From: Cubamyces lactineus
Lineage: Eukaryota; Basidiomycota; Agaricomycetes; Polyporales; Polyporaceae
Assembly (NCBI GenBank): GCA_022376465.1
Contig: JACDTU010000013.1
Location: 864,501-928,500, forward strand
DNA length: 64,000 nucleotides
Reading direction: 5' to 3'
Shown: positions 12,314 through 24,438 of the stretch, one piece after another
How the letters are laid out: each line of letters opens with the position of its first letter
Position numbering within the stretch: the first letter of the stretch is position 1
Notes under the pieces: model-generated
The model's database searches: none
Told to the model about the DNA's origin: nothing
Seen by the model: only the letters and a program-made list of their open reading frames with translations
Translations under genes and position numbers: made by a program

Positions 12314-12807
12314 TCTGGTGGAGATGATGCCCGTGCAAGTGAGGGATACAAAGCCGCCTTTCTCATTATATATGGCTAGATACCGCACGATGCCGGTGCT
12401 TCAGAAGCAACTTGCAACGAGGCAGCCTCGCTCGCATATCCGGTCTGTGTGCTGCGGTAGCATCTGTATAGCTTTACGCCATGTGTGCTACAGCGACAAA
12501 CGGCATTTATGGCGTGGGTCAATACGAAAGTCCTGGTATAGACGAAAAATGTACGTACACCTCTGAGAATATGATGCATGAACTTCGGCATAGATAAGCT
12601 AACGACCTTCATTAGTACAGAATGACTAGGGTCTATCATATAGCCTCCAACATCTTCCCTGAGAACTTCGAGGAATGTGTTTATAGATGATGCGAGACGT
12701 TGATGTGAGAAAGCAACACAGAGCAAACACGCCAGGCACAGGGGAAAGAAGGACGACGGCATCATGAACATCTAAGAAGCAGACAGCAGCGCACGCCTAG
12801 CGCTTCA
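12314..12807. other. Spacer between the two BTB-like genes
   Basis: This separates the end of copy B from the start of copy A and should hold the copy A promoter. A TATATATGG lies about 55 nt upstream of the copy A ATG. A 131-codon minus-strand open frame begins with a hydrophobic run, but I see no homology or splice support for it. Confidence 0.45.
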
Positions 12808-14088
12808 TCACATCTCCCAACTGGCTTCAGAACCCTTGGCATTTTCGCCATCGCTCCTACCTGTCCAGGCAGTCCTGCCACCCCACGATACCCGCGGCGA
12901 GATGGCTGGAGGTGGAGGATGTTCGGGCTGTGTCAGGGCCATCCGGATCCCGAACACGGTGCCGAGCACTGCGGCGCAATGCGGGAACTCCCCTCGCACG
13001 ACCTTGGGGATCATCTCTTGCAGACGTGCCTCAACTCTGGGATCGAAGTAGTGCTGCATGAGATACGAGATCGCGTGCTCTCGTAGTTTGTCATGCCTGC
13101 AAGACGCGATTGTGGGCTTTGAGATGTGTATGTAGCCATGCAAGTGAGCAGACGTACCTCGTAAAGAAGCGCGAAAACGCTTCCTCGACTATATTCTCGG
13201 GAGTCAGGGAATCGAGAATGGCTTCGTGTGCGATGTCTTGCAGGGCCTTCATGCCGTACTGCGGATTCTCCCGCTCAACACCTTCAAACACATCAAATTA
13301 CACAGGTGGAAGACCCACAATGTCCGCTAATCGAAACATGGATTTCGGTGAACATGCGGGCAACACACCATCCCGAGCGCTTGTGAGCTGGGCCTGTCGT
13401 CTCATCGAAGGATTCTCAGAGCGGAGAGGGAGGAAATGGATTCTTTCTGTATATACGTAATAGATGCATGTGCGTAGCCTATAAAGTGCCCCTACGTCAG
13501 CAAGACACGAACATCACAGGCTTCTCAGTCTAGAACGGCATACGTTCGATACGCAACGCTCGGCAGGAGTATACGATGGACCGGAATGTCGGGCGTCGAG
13601 ATGTATATTGCGTCGTCTCTGCCTTTCCCCCTTGGATCGATGGCGGTAGAGAATGAAGGGGTGGAGCTACAGAAATCGTCGAAAGATTCGCTGTCGTTGT
13701 CATCTTCGAGATCATCGAAACCCGCCTCGTCGAGGTCGCTATCCGAGTCATACTCGTATTCATCTCTATGCGCGTACTGACGGATATCGGGGCACAGCGC
13801 GTGTTTGCTCTCGACGAACCCAGAAGTTAGCACTACTGAGCTGGTTAGTACTTGGCTATATAAGTTTCGCTGAGCGAACGTACGCTTTCTGAAGTATTCG
13901 ACTCGCTTCAGCAGCGAACTCGTCGCTGCGATTGGCTGCGGCAAATCAATCCATGTCGCTCCGTCCGGAAAGACAGTCCTCCTGGTGAATGCATACAGAT
14001 GAACGTCCCTGTAGTCGGCTAATTCCAACGACTGCGATAAAACGCGTTCAATGGGGCTGAGAGTCGAGGAGCTCGATGCAATAGACAT
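12808..14088 (-). CDS. BTB/POZ-like domain protein, copy B of a tandem pair
   Basis: The start is MSIASSSSTLS at 14088. The domain order is the same as in copy A: YRDVHLYAFTRRT, FRKLVLTSGFVES across an intron, the acidic DEYEYDSDSDLDEAG insert, IYYVYTERIHFLPLRSE, SPKSMFRLADI, LTPENIVEEAFSRFFTR and LREHAISYLMQHY. Introns sit at the same places as in copy A, which supports tandem duplication. The C-terminal tails differ: this copy continues to a Pro/Gly-rich end (GGRTAWTGRSDGENA) instead of the long low-complexity, Lys-ending tail of copy A. The TGA at 12808 follows ASWEM. The role is unknown; I infer protein-protein interaction from the fold only. Confidence 0.74.
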
Positions 14089-14984
14089 CGTGGGGGATGT
14101 AGACGGGTCGCGAGTACTCACAAGGTTTGATTCTTGGTCCTGCCTTATAGTTGGCCCACGTATAACTGAGCTTCCCACGGATGCAGTGTGCTGGAGGTTG
14201 CTGCGGCAGACACCGGTGCTAGCATCCTCATCCTGGTTGTGCAGACATAGTAATCGGGGTTCCGGGCATGTTGCCCCTTGACGGCATACCCATCCAAGGG
14301 GTCGTACGATTCTCCGCAGACCCGTCCGTGGAAGCCATGCGTGGCTGCAGTGCGGGTGGTAGGAGCCATTTCCTCAAACAGGATTGCTTGATGCAGAACT
14401 TGGGCATCTCAACCAGACTGATATCCTGAACGAGGCCAGGAGAGAGCCCGGGCTCGCACACGTTGTAAATCAAGGAGCTGAGGCTAACTTGCTTCGAATC
14501 CGAGCGCAGGGTACCTTGGCTGTCACTAGTACTCAGCATCATCTTGGTGCTGTATATTATGTAAGGCTTACAAATTTCTGTCTGACACCACACTTGAGTT
14601 TCAGCATCCACAAGAGATGGTGTGTTCAAGGACTGTTCGAAGCTTGATTGACTCGGAGGGCCATGTACGCGAAGTATCGCAACTAGTGCACGTTGTATGC
14701 ATCACAGCGGCCTCAAGTCTCAAGTGGTATGGCGTGTGGTTTCAAACGTTTCATAGCAGCACAGGAAGTAGCAGATTGCTGGAGACGACAGTGGGTAAGG
14801 TGGTTGGTATCGGGGTGTTGTGGTTGCCGATGGAAGTTTGGAGAGCAGCGGAAGAGCCAAGCTGCGCTTGGTGTAAGCGCCCATAGACGCGACGCGCGGC
14901 GGTGTCACCGTCAAGCCACGCCGTCGGACTTGGCCTCCTGCTCTCTCTTTCTTCCTCCATCATCCCCTCCCTCGACCATCCAGC
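14089..14984. other. Divergent intergenic region, BTB copy B and VPS1
   Basis: This ~0.9 kb separates two outward-facing genes. Open frames of up to 133 codons on the minus strand show no domain and overlap open frames on the plus strand. The 60 nt before the VPS1 ATG are pyrimidine-rich. I see no further gene. Confidence 0.45.
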
Positions 14985-17667
14985 ATGGCCACATCAGGAC
15001 TCGGAACAGAAATTGTCAACGTCGTTAACAAACTCCAGGATGTCTTCACTGCCGTCGGCACCTCCGCGTCACAAATAGACCTCCCCCAGATTTGTGTGCT
15101 CGGCAGCCAAAGTAGTGGCAAGAGTAGTGTACTCGAGGTACGTTTCCTTCGATGTCTGTGCTCGCAGTTGTTCTGAGCTGGTCTATACCAAGAACATCGT
15201 CGGTCGTGATTTCTTGCCTCGAGGAACGGGTATTGTGACCCGTCGGCCCCTGGTACGTCCGTCTTCGGTTGTTGATTGCTCGTATTGACCCTGCGTCTCT
15301 CAGGTTCTGCAACTCATCAACCGCAAGCCCACACCACAGCAGAACGGCAGTGGTAAGCCGAAAAGTAGTCGGACAGACCTGTTTATTGACACCCCGCTAG
15401 CAAGCAGCGAGGACCTGAAGTCTGGGGGCGATTCCGCAGCCAACCCCGACGAATGGGGCGAATTCTTGCACCTTCCTGGCCAGAAATTCTATGACTTCAA
15501 CAAAATCCGAGATGAGATCGTCCGCGACACTGAGGCCAAGACTGGCAAGAACGCTGGTATTTCTCCCCTTCCCATCAACCTCCGAATCTACTCCCCCAAC
15601 GTCCTCACCTTGACCCTGGTCGACCTCCCTGGTTTGACCAAGGTTCCTGTGGGTGACCAGCCGCGCGACATTGAGAAGCAAATCAGGGATATGCTGCTCA
15701 AGTACATCTCGAGGCCCTCGTGTATTATTCTTGCGGTCACCGCCGCCAACACTGATCTGGCTAACTCCGATGGCTTGAAGTTGGCTAGAGAGGTAGACCC
15801 TGAGGGACAAAGGACCATCGGTGTACTGACCAAGGTCGACCTCATGTACGTCTGCAGAAAATCACCCTGTGGCATAACTGACTTCTGGACAGGGACCAAG
15901 GTACCGATGTTGTAGACATCCTCGCTGGGCGCGTCATTCCTTTACGCTTGGGATATGTTCCCGTGGTCAACCGTGGACAGCGCGACATCGAAACAGGCAA
16001 GCCGATTGCTGCTGCACTGGAGTACGAACGGAAGTTCTTTGAGACACACCCATCGTATTCCAACAAAGCGCAGTACTGCGGAACGCCTTTCCTTGCACGC
16101 AAGCTCAATGTCGTACGTATCACGATTGTCCACACAGATTTCACGCTTTAAACGTCTACTACAGATCCTCATGGCACACATCCGTGCTACTCTTCCAGAT
16201 ATCAAGCAGCGTATCTCAACACAGCTGGCGAAATACAACGCCGAGCTGCAGTCCCTGGGTGGCGCTTTGGGAGACGGTAGCTCTGCCAACGTTGTGCTGT
16301 CAGTGATCACCGAGTTTTGCTCGGAGTTCCGCACAACCATCGATGGTAACACAAATGACCTGTCCTTGAACGAGCTTTCTGGTGGTGCACGTATCAGCTT
16401 CGTCTTCCACGAGCTGTTCAACCAGGGGATCAAGACTATCGATCCATTCGACCAGGTCAAGGATGGTGACATCCGTACCATCCTATACAACTCTTCGGTA
16501 AATAACAGATCCCGGTAATGCTTTGTTGTTTGCTGAATTCCGTGTGTAGGGTTCGACACCGTCACTTTTTGTTGGTACCCAAGCGTTCGAGATCATTGTG
16601 AAGCAACAAATACGACGGCTCGAGGACCCGTCCTTGAAGTGCTGTCAGCTTGTCTACGACGAGCTGATCCGTATCCTCAGCCAATTGTTACAGAAGATCG
16701 TGAGTGCAAGACTTGTTGAGCATTGCCATGGTTCATATTCATGTCTAACTTCGTGTGCAGCAAGCGTTCAGGCGTTTCCCTGCTTTGCGTGATCGCTTCA
16801 ACGCTGTCGTCGTCAACTTCTTCAAGAACGCAATGAACCCGACGACCAAGCTCGTGTCCGATCTTGTTGCGTATGTATCGATGTCGGTGCATTTACCCGC
16901 AGCTCTTTGACGTATGTATATCCAGCATGCAGGCTTGCTACGTCAACACGACCCACCCCGACTTCCTGAACGGCCACAAGGCTATGGCCATTGTTCAGGA
17001 ACGATTGAACGCAAATAAGCCACAGCAGCATGAGACGAAGGGCAAGGTCACCCCCGCTCAGCTGAACAACAACCGCGATCTCGAGGTCGATGTCAAAGAG
17101 GAACCGAGCTTCTTCGGTTCATTCTTCAATAAGAACCAGCCGAAGAAGAAGGGTGCTGCGGTTATGGAGGCGGTCTGTGTCTGTGTTGCTACCACGTAGC
17201 ATGCTACTAACGCGTCCATGTAGCCTCCCCCGGTCATCAAACCGCAAGCCGCACTGAACGACAGAGAATTGATGGAGACCGAGGTGATCAGTACGTATCG
17301 GCCTGCTCGCTTGCGTTTCGACGACACCGGGCGCTCATTGGCTACGTTGCAGAGCTGCTCATTCACTCGTACTTCAACATTGTCAAGCGCGAGATGATCG
17401 ACATGGTGCCGAAGGCAATCACGCTCACGCTCGTGAACCACTCGAAGGAGAACCTCCAGCGCGAGCTGCTCCAGGAGTTGTACAAGCCTGACGTGCTCGA
17501 TGAGCTCCTGAAAGAGTCCGAGTACGTCGTCAGTCGCCGCAAGGAGGTCGTCTCGATGATCCAGGCGCTCAACAAGGCCGAGGAGTACGTATTGCCATCT
17601 CACTCATCCATGCGCGTCCGCTCACTGCTATTTGCTTCTTGCGCACAGGATTGTGGCGAGCGTGTAA
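14985..17667 (+). CDS. VPS1: Dynamin-related GTPase of the Vps1 type
   Basis: Vps1 is a membrane-remodelling GTPase acting in Golgi-to-endosome/vacuole traffic and peroxisome fission. Eleven exons (14985-15137, 15193-15252, 15304-15845, 15893-16112, 16165-16497, 16550-16699, 16761-16870, 16926-17172, 17224-17290, 17353-17584, 17649-17667) encode 710 residues. G1 is [12 protein letters not shown], the conserved switch I block is [18 protein letters not shown]3 is DLPG ([14 protein letters not shown]) and G4 is TKVDLMDQG. The stalk contains the [15 protein letters not shown] block. The C-terminal GED has [21 protein letters not shown] and ends IVASV, as in yeast Vps1. The insert with [15 protein letters not shown] and PPPVIKP is also Vps1-like and separates it from the mitochondrial Dnm1 class. 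There is no PH domain or Pro-rich domain, as expected. Confidence 0.96.
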
Positions 17668-18319
17668 GGGCGTGCGTCTTGTCATCCGCGTGGACCGGGG
17701 TGTTCGTGGACGGACGGTTTTGGTGCTTTCTTGTTGCATATGCGTACTCTACAATACCCCTCTGTATACTCTCCCGGCATATAGTAGATGTGTGTTCTAT
17801 CCGGACGTCGCTTAACGTTGGCCGATGACCTTCGTTGAATTCCTTGTGCACGCGCGCGCCTCATACGAGTAGCAAAGATGGGCTCATATCATATACATCA
17901 GGCAGCATACTACGAACATGGGTGCGTAGACTGAAGGGTGGGCGTCGCATAACGCAGGCGATACACAAGGGAAAGTACCGCCAGTACACCTGGCAGTACA
18001 TTATAAAGATAGAATTAGACGTAGAAAATGCGGCGTCCAAACGAACGAACATAAAATCGTGCGGCTGCGATATACAGATGTGGGAGAGAGCTGATGCTAC
18101 ATGGGAACGTCTAGAGATGCGGAGAGATGCGGTGATGATACAGTGTGTCTGTGGATGCCGGGGATACGAAGGTATATGATGGGGACCAAACCACGCCGGG
18201 AAATCGAAGTGTGGTATGCGGGCGAGAAGGAGAATGGAGAATGCAGGGACGGCGGCGACTGCGAAATGGAAGGGAAAGAGAACGACGCGGCGGAGCGGGC
18301 ACTGCGGGCAAAAGCGGCC
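17668..18319. other. Convergent 3' flanks, VPS1 and the DUF7330-like gene
   Basis: Two genes end towards each other across about 650 nt. Nothing here reads as a gene. Long antisense open frames that enter from the right are shadows of the neighbouring GC-rich exon. Confidence 0.5.
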
Positions 18320-19116
18320 CTAGTCCTCCAGGAGGAAGTCCCAGTCGATGGCAACCTCGTTGCTACGCTTTGAGCACCAGCCAAACCCGAAGGCGCGTTT
18401 GCACACCTCGCGGCAGCGCCCTTCAGGCTCCCCCCGGTGGATGTCCCACATGCGGAACGTGACCGTGCCGGCCGTCTCGACGACGACCTCGTCCTCCTGC
18501 ACCTCCACCGGCGGGAAGCTGAGTGCGAACGCGCCCTTCTCCGACGAGTGCGGTGGGTGACCGTCGGAGACGTAGATCTCGGAAAAGCGGTGCGCGCCGT
18601 GGTCGGACATGGAGACGACCGACGGGCGCCGGGACTGGGTGAGGCAGACGTTCCGCAAGATGCGGTTCGTGAAGCCTGCGGAGAAGACGACCTTCCTGCA
18701 CGCGGACGAGCGGTGAATGCGGCCCTTGAAGTCGGAGGGCAGCCAGATCGTGACGTCTGCACCGGATGCGGAGTGCACCTCGAGCTTGAAGTTCGTCGTC
18801 CGCGTGGGCGTGAACTTGCGGCACTGTTCAGACACAGCCGTTAGTCCCGTGTTGGTAGCCAGACTATTGAAGTGTGCGCACGTACCACCTTTACTTTGAC
18901 GGAGCTGCCTGACTCTGAGCCGACGAACATGGACAGTCTGTGATCGTACGGCTGATTGTGGGCGCGGTAGTGTGGAAGGACGAGAGAGACATCGATCGGA
19001 CGGTCGTCGGTCTCGAGCGTAAAGTCGTGTGACGCTCGCTCGCCAGCACCCTGGTACTTCACTCGATGCGAGCCTGTTGGCTGCTCAAGCAAGCTTTCTG
19101 TGCTTGTTGGATACAT
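18320..19116 (-). CDS. Probable DUF7330-type basidiomycete protein
   Basis: Two exons are clear, joined after VKV by an intron whose donor is GTACGT (about 18888) and whose acceptor precedes CRKFTPTRTTNF. The product alternates short beta-strand-like segments (DVSLVLPHYRAH, LSMFVGSESGSSVKVK, FKLEVHSASGADVTIWLPSD, GTVTFRMWDIH) and ends NEVAIDWDFLLED. The strand pattern and the ADVTIWLPSDFKG block resemble proteins I associate with Pfam DUF7330, a fungal beta-sandwich family without known function; that label is from memory and unverified. The 5' end is uncertain. I use the ATG of MYPTSTES, but an upstream mini-exon ending at a GTAAGT near 19200 could add about ten residues. There is no signal peptide or transmembrane segment in the modelled part. 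Confidence 0.6.
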
Positions 19117-21080
19117 CGATCCCTACGCAGATACGGTGATGCATCAGCCACATGTCCATCAACGTCTACGAGAGGCTGCTACCGTTGCGGTAGCTCACTT
19201 ACGTGCGAGCAAATTGATGAAGGCATCTATGATGTGGAGAGTCGTGAAAAATATGATTTGACCGGGGATGGAAGGGTAGGGGGGCGATTTGGTGGGAGGG
19301 CGGCCATGGGGGAACGGGGATTTAAGAACGAGGACGATGTAGGTGCCGCATTGTGCCAAATAAGGGAGCTGTTGTACTCGCCTGTGCGGACCGTGCGCGT
19401 GAGACTCAACACCCGTGCTGACCGTGTTTAGAAAACAAAAGGCTGTACGGGACAACGGCTTCCTCCTCGTCGTGTCCACCATGTGCCCAGCCCCGCACAT
19501 CACTCCCGCCCGCTGATCGTCTGAACTCATCTCCGCCTGGCTTCTTGCCGCCTTCGTCGGGCGCGACATGTTCCACTGTCTGTCGCCGATTCAGGATGAG
19601 ATTGATCTGTACGCCGGATCAGCGTTGGGTTTCGGTGATGCGGGTGGTTCTGGGTTACTCTCAATCCCCTCCGCGTCTTCCAAATACATCCTACAAGCTG
19701 CGAAGGTCAGACTCGGAGACCGAGAGACAAGCCCAGTCGGTGCCACTCCGAATTCTGTCCCCGAGGCGCGCGTTCGCGTTCCCTTTCGGCGCCAGAAGTT
19801 TGCAACAGAACAATGGTGCGCTAAGACTGGAGCCGCACAATCAGCCAACCTTACTACCTGCGGCATTTGATCCTTGACGCTTCCATTCATGTACAATGCC
19901 TGGCGCCCTCGCTGGGAACAAAAGCGAGGTCCCACATCTGGCAGGTCGACAATGCAGCTCCCGAACGAGCAGGCAATGGCGGCCTCACCATCTCCCTGAG
20001 CTCCGAACCGGCATGCGCCCACAACGCCTGGCGCCCCATGACCTTGTGCTACGTTACCGGTTGGTATAGAAGCGTCCTGGGCTGGCAATGCTGCCTCCAA
20101 ACACGGACTGGCAGCTGCTACGCATGGGTGCCTGCAGACAGCGGCCAGTCATGTAACTTCACATGCAAGGAAGTTGGCTCACGCTTTACAACGAGGCCCC
20201 TTGTCCCGCAAGGTCGTGTTGCACAGCGCCGGCGCCTCTCAGGGTCCGAGTCCCCGAGGCGTGGTCTGTCGGTGTGCTTCGCCACCTCCTGAGGACCTGA
20301 GCGAGTGCCCGGCTGTTCACGCGTATCGACGAGCCATTCACTGCACTTCAGAGCGATCTGCTTGAAAGGTGTCCTCATATGCAGCAGCAAATGGCTCGTT
20401 GGCTCGTGACAACGGTAACATTGAAAACATTTGAGGTGGTTAATTTGATTTTGTCCTTGCCAATTTCAGGCTCGGACATCACGTTAACGATGATTCCCCG
20501 TTTGAACGCCTTTCCGGGCTGAGTCGGTCTCAGCTAGCTGTGCGATTGGACGGACGACGGTGTCGGCATGCGGCGGGATCATAGCGGCGACGTCAGGTTA
20601 CTGGCTCGCCGGGAAGATCAGCATCGTTCCTGAGCGGGGATGATCCAAGACTGGGAAGTGAGGTCGCTGCTCGGGATGCTGTACTGACAGGGTACTCAGG
20701 GTCTCTGCCAGGCGGTTGGTAGATACACTTGACGGAGGGCAGTACGGCGAACAATCCCGCTCTACTCGCATCCGGTCGCTTACATTTGGACCTTGATCGT
20801 GGACCCTGGTAGGAAACGAGCTTGGATCTCTCTCGCGGAGCGGTGGACGTCCTCGGACTCTTCTTTTCCAAGGCGATTTCAGAGAGTGGCAGCGGACGCG
20901 TTTCTCCGCATTCGTGGGCTGGGATACGTGTCTTGGACATCGTTGCCTTTCCATGCTGCCCATGTGTGCTGTGAGAGTTTGTATGACAACTAGATCGCTA
21001 AAATTACAGCGTGTAAGTATACATCCAAGATCTACGGGCTACACACGGATATCCAAGAGAGTTGTAGGGCCGTTGAGTTC
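19117..21080. other. Two-kilobase region without a recognisable gene
   Basis: Open frames of 100 codons (plus strand, from 19568) and 169 codons (minus strand, 20100-19591) overlap each other antisense, and two more overlap near 20600-20960. None has a domain or motif I recognise, and no chain of exons with good splice sites emerges. The stretch holds the upstream region of the DUF7330-like gene and the 3' flank of the CIA2 gene. A diverged pseudogene or a noncoding transcript cannot be excluded. Confidence 0.4.
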
Positions 21081-21800
21081 TCAATGTTCATGCTGATGAT
21101 CGCCTGCGCTGGAGAGGCATTGTTCGAGCACCTCAAGAAGAGCGGGGTTCTCCAGAGCTGCTGCCACACGCTCCTTGTCGTTGAGCTGTTTGTTTACTGG
21201 GAAATATGTACGTCAGTCGGTAGCCAACAGTATTGAGTAAAGCTGTAACTTACACGCATGCTCGCTTTGATGTGATCCGGGCTTGACTCGTATGTCTACT
21301 TTGAAGCGTTGCGGGAGGCTCCGTAGGAGACGTACGCGAATGGATAAGCCTGCACGACGTCGCTGCATGATTGGCTGGATAGTCAGAGGGAATATAGAAT
21401 AAGCGTACCGATAAATGTGCTCATCCCACAGTGAGGTACCGTCGGCGTGAACTCGACTGTGAGCCTGTCTGGATGTTTTGAGTCGAATGTGATCTGGGGT
21501 GCGGACACGACTGCAAGCTGTTCAAGAGTCATACTCCTGTGCTCAGGGTCAGAGATAGATCGAATCAATTCTCAAGTATCAAGTCAGCACGTATCATCCA
21601 TAGCTAGTGTTGATATACGCACCGAATATCTCCTCCTGGTCTATGTCCTCAGGTTCGTCTGACTGATCGTACTCCTCATCCTCGGTATGTTCTCCATCGT
21701 CTAGCCATAGGGAATGGGGTTTTGCGTATGCGTGTGTCGTCTTCTTCGACTTCGCAGGAGCGAATATGGTCGGATTTGGGTTGAAAACCTCAGAGGACAT
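21081..21800 (-). CDS. CIA2: MIP18/FAM96 family cytosolic Fe-S assembly protein
   Basis: CIA2 is part of the CIA targeting complex that passes Fe-S clusters to cytosolic and nuclear apoproteins. The protein starts [20 protein letters not shown]. An acidic segment ([15 protein letters not shown]) is followed by the DUF59/MIP18 core: [80 protein letters not shown]. The reactive Cys of the PHCGM motif is kept. Introns follow EEIF (donor GTGCGT), FIG and HA(L); each junction restores the family sequence. The start faces the DCN1 start across about 240 nt, a likely shared promoter. The product of about 170 residues fits the shorter members of the family. Confidence 0.93.
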
Positions 21801-22038
21801 GGCGGTCGGGACTGTCGTTGACTCGTTCGAATAGTCAGGACCGCCAAGCTGCCAAACGAATCATTGACTCAGGCGCCCGTCGGTTACGGGTCATCGGCAA
21901 CTGCCGTACTCTCTGTGCCACTGGCCACAACGTTGTACACACTCAAGTACTCCTCGTTCTGATTTTAGGCCTTCAACGCTGCATCTCGCTATCTGGAAGC
22001 CATATACCTCCTGCGCGCCTCTTTTTCTGTATCGTAGA

Positions 22039-23884
22039 ATGGCCCCTAAGGTGAGCTTCTCGTTAGGCCTCGAACTATCCCTTCACTGTGTATTAGAGAA
22101 AACGCGTAGAAGATGGAACTTCCGAAGGTGTTACGAGAGCCACTCGCGCGTCTACACGCCTCAAATCGACGTCAAGCGAGCCACCTGCAATGCAGCAGGG
22201 GGGAGGTAGTACAGTCGGTGTCAGGGACAGTGTAGAGGTGTGTACCTCTTCTACTCATAAACGGCCATAATTTCTGAGCGTCCATGCAAGCCTTCCACCA
22301 AGAAGCCCAGGCGTACTGCTACTAAGGCTGCCAACACGGACTCGCGCTCAACAAAACAACAGGTCATGGATTTCTTGATGGGGTGTGTCCTATGCACCTG
22401 GTAGACGTTCGGCGTAGTTTATTGAGAACCCTAACCTTGTTCTCAGCACGAATCCAAATGAGGTATGCCGTGCACCATATTGGGCTGCTCTGCTGCTGAC
22501 TCAGCCTCTTAGGTGGGCCCGTCCCGCAGGTGCGCGCGTCCTGGTGTCTCTCTTCGCACAACTCTTAATGAGCATATTATCCTTCCTCTGCTGCTTGCGG
22601 AACACCCATCATGACTCTCACAGCAATGGGACTGCAGGCAACTCCTCGAAATCTAGCTCAGTTCAGCCGGAACCCTACAGCGAGGCTCGTGCGAAACAGT
22701 TATTCAAGGCCTACGAGGATCCAGAACTCCCTGGAGAGATAGGGCCGGAGGGCTTCGAGAAACTATGCACCGACTTGGACATATCACTAGAGGGTGCGCT
22801 TCCTTTGATACTTGCTTGGCAGCTTCATGGGTCGGAGATGGCGAAGTTCAAGGAGGAGGAATGGATGAAGGGAACCAGTGAATTACGGTAAGTCACTGGC
22901 CTTCCCTTTCGCCCTTGGGTACACCGGCATGCAGCAAGCTTGACATGCGCTCTGGACACGTTCTCAGGGCCTCGACTCTGCAGGCGCTGTCTCTCGCAAC
23001 AAGGGACCTGGAGGATCTGTTACTTCTGGACAAGCCGCCGATACAGCCGCCGGCGGAATCTCCCGTGAAGAGAAGCGCTCAGTCCGCTGGGTGGTCTGAG
23101 CCATACAGCCGACAGAAGTATTACCAGTATGCCGCGAACAAGGAGAAGGCCTTCCTAGAACTGTACGCCTTCTGCTTCAGCTTGGCGAAGCCCCCGTGAG
23201 TATCATGGCCCGTGACCCTGCATGCTAGTGCCGCAGCTCACTACTTGACGACTATCAGAACCGGAAGGAATATTGACATGGACGTGAGTTTCTGAGATCG
23301 TGACTGCGATGGGAATCGCATTCATGAGTTTCCCTTATTCACAGACCGCGAGCGCGTTCTGGTCCGTCTTGGTTGCGCCGAAATACCCAATCATGAATGA
23401 CATCCTCAAGTTCATTGCGGTATGTATGGCATATCTCTGTAAGATGTCTTGACTGACCACAATCATAGGAGAAAGGGACTTATAAAGGTGTGAACAAAGA
23501 TCTGTGGAATATGGTATGTTTTCTGTCGTCCTCGACGTATTTCTACGCAGTTTGCATGGGAACCCAAGCCGCACCGCTGGGCAATCACGGGGCTTCTGCC
23601 TTTGTTCTCTCTACGGTACAGAGGGACATATGCTCACTAGTCGCATACGCTGCTGTTCGCTTTCAGACGCTGGAATTCTGCCGCACCGTGCAGCCGGACT
23701 TGTCAAACTACGATCCCGATGGGGTACGTACCTTGTAGCTTTGCTCAACGTGATTCTCGCCCGTGCTCATAATTCATGCTAGGCATGGCCTACCATGTTG
23801 GACAATTTTGTCACATGGAAGAAATCCTCCTGCGGACAATCTTCCGGTGCACAAGGGGAAGAGCAAAGCATCGAGATATCCTGA
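22039..23884 (+). CDS. DCN1: DCN1-like cullin neddylation factor
   Basis: Dcn1 is a scaffold-type E3 that helps Ubc12 load NEDD8 onto cullins. The PONY/DCUN1 domain is complete: YEDPELPGEIGPEGFEKLCTDL, PLILAWQLHGSEMAKFKEEEW, FLELYAFCFSLAKP, NIDMDTASAFWSVLVAPKYP, KGTYKGVNKDLWNM, RTVQPDLSNYDPDGAWPTML and DNFVTWKK. The C-terminal exons join without frame loss. The 5' part is less sure. I read a mini-exon MAPK at 22039-22050, then two basic exons (RKRVEDGTSEG and KPSTKKPRRTATKAA). Next come a short TNPNE exon, a VGPSR stretch and a spliced Ser-rich linker (SNGTAGNSSKSSS). This N terminus looks like a nuclear-localising basic tail, and I cannot see the UBA domain that some family members carry. 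Confidence 0.88.
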
Positions 23885-24438
23885 GGTGACTCATCGCGTC
23901 TTCACGCACATCATGCCCTTCGCTCGGACACACATCACTTGCAATGCACGGACACTATCTACCATCTTTCTTATCTTACTATACTGCTCTGATTTGCAGT
24001 GGTGTCTGCATGATCTGTTTGAATGCTATTCTGGCCTTTCAGAGCGGCCGCAATGGCGGGATGAGGTGCGACTAGGGAGCGACGGGCCGTTACATCGTTG
24101 CGCACTGCACTGGGTATACGTACTGTGAGAGGTTCGTGTAAGTTGGTCACACTAAAATACCTTGTCTCATCGATGCTATTCTTATAACAGACCCTCCATG
24201 CAGTAGGAACGACCATGATACGGCACTCCTTCCCATAACCGGTACGTATTGAATGCTAACGTTCATTGACAAGCTTCCCTTCCAGCTTGTGTAGGCGTTC
24301 CACATATAGTACGAGGTCTGGCAGAGCATTCTCATCTGCTAACCTTGGGGGCGTTCGTTCGGGAGCAGTCCGGGTGTTCAATATACTCAAGGCAAATGAG
24401 AGATGAGACTCAGTCGACTTGTCCTTCTCCTCTCACTG
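23885..24438. other. Spacer between DCN1 and the SDR cluster
   Basis: About 550 nt. It holds the DCN1 3' flank and the upstream region of SDR copy 1. The small open frames here have no recognisable motif. Confidence 0.45.

Noticed and set aside
12376..12771. 131-codon minus-strand frame starting with a hydrophobic, signal-like run
   Set aside because: The rest of the frame has no recognisable sequence and it lies in the promoter of BTB copy A. The signal-like start is probably chance.
16550..16565. GGTTCGA sequence resembling a tRNA B box
   Set aside because: It lies in a VPS1 exon coding for GSTPSLF, with no A box or cloverleaf arms around it.
19591..20100. 169-codon minus-strand open frame
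   Set aside because: It has no domain, no splice partners and overlaps an equally open plus-strand frame. I kept the region only as unassigned sequence.
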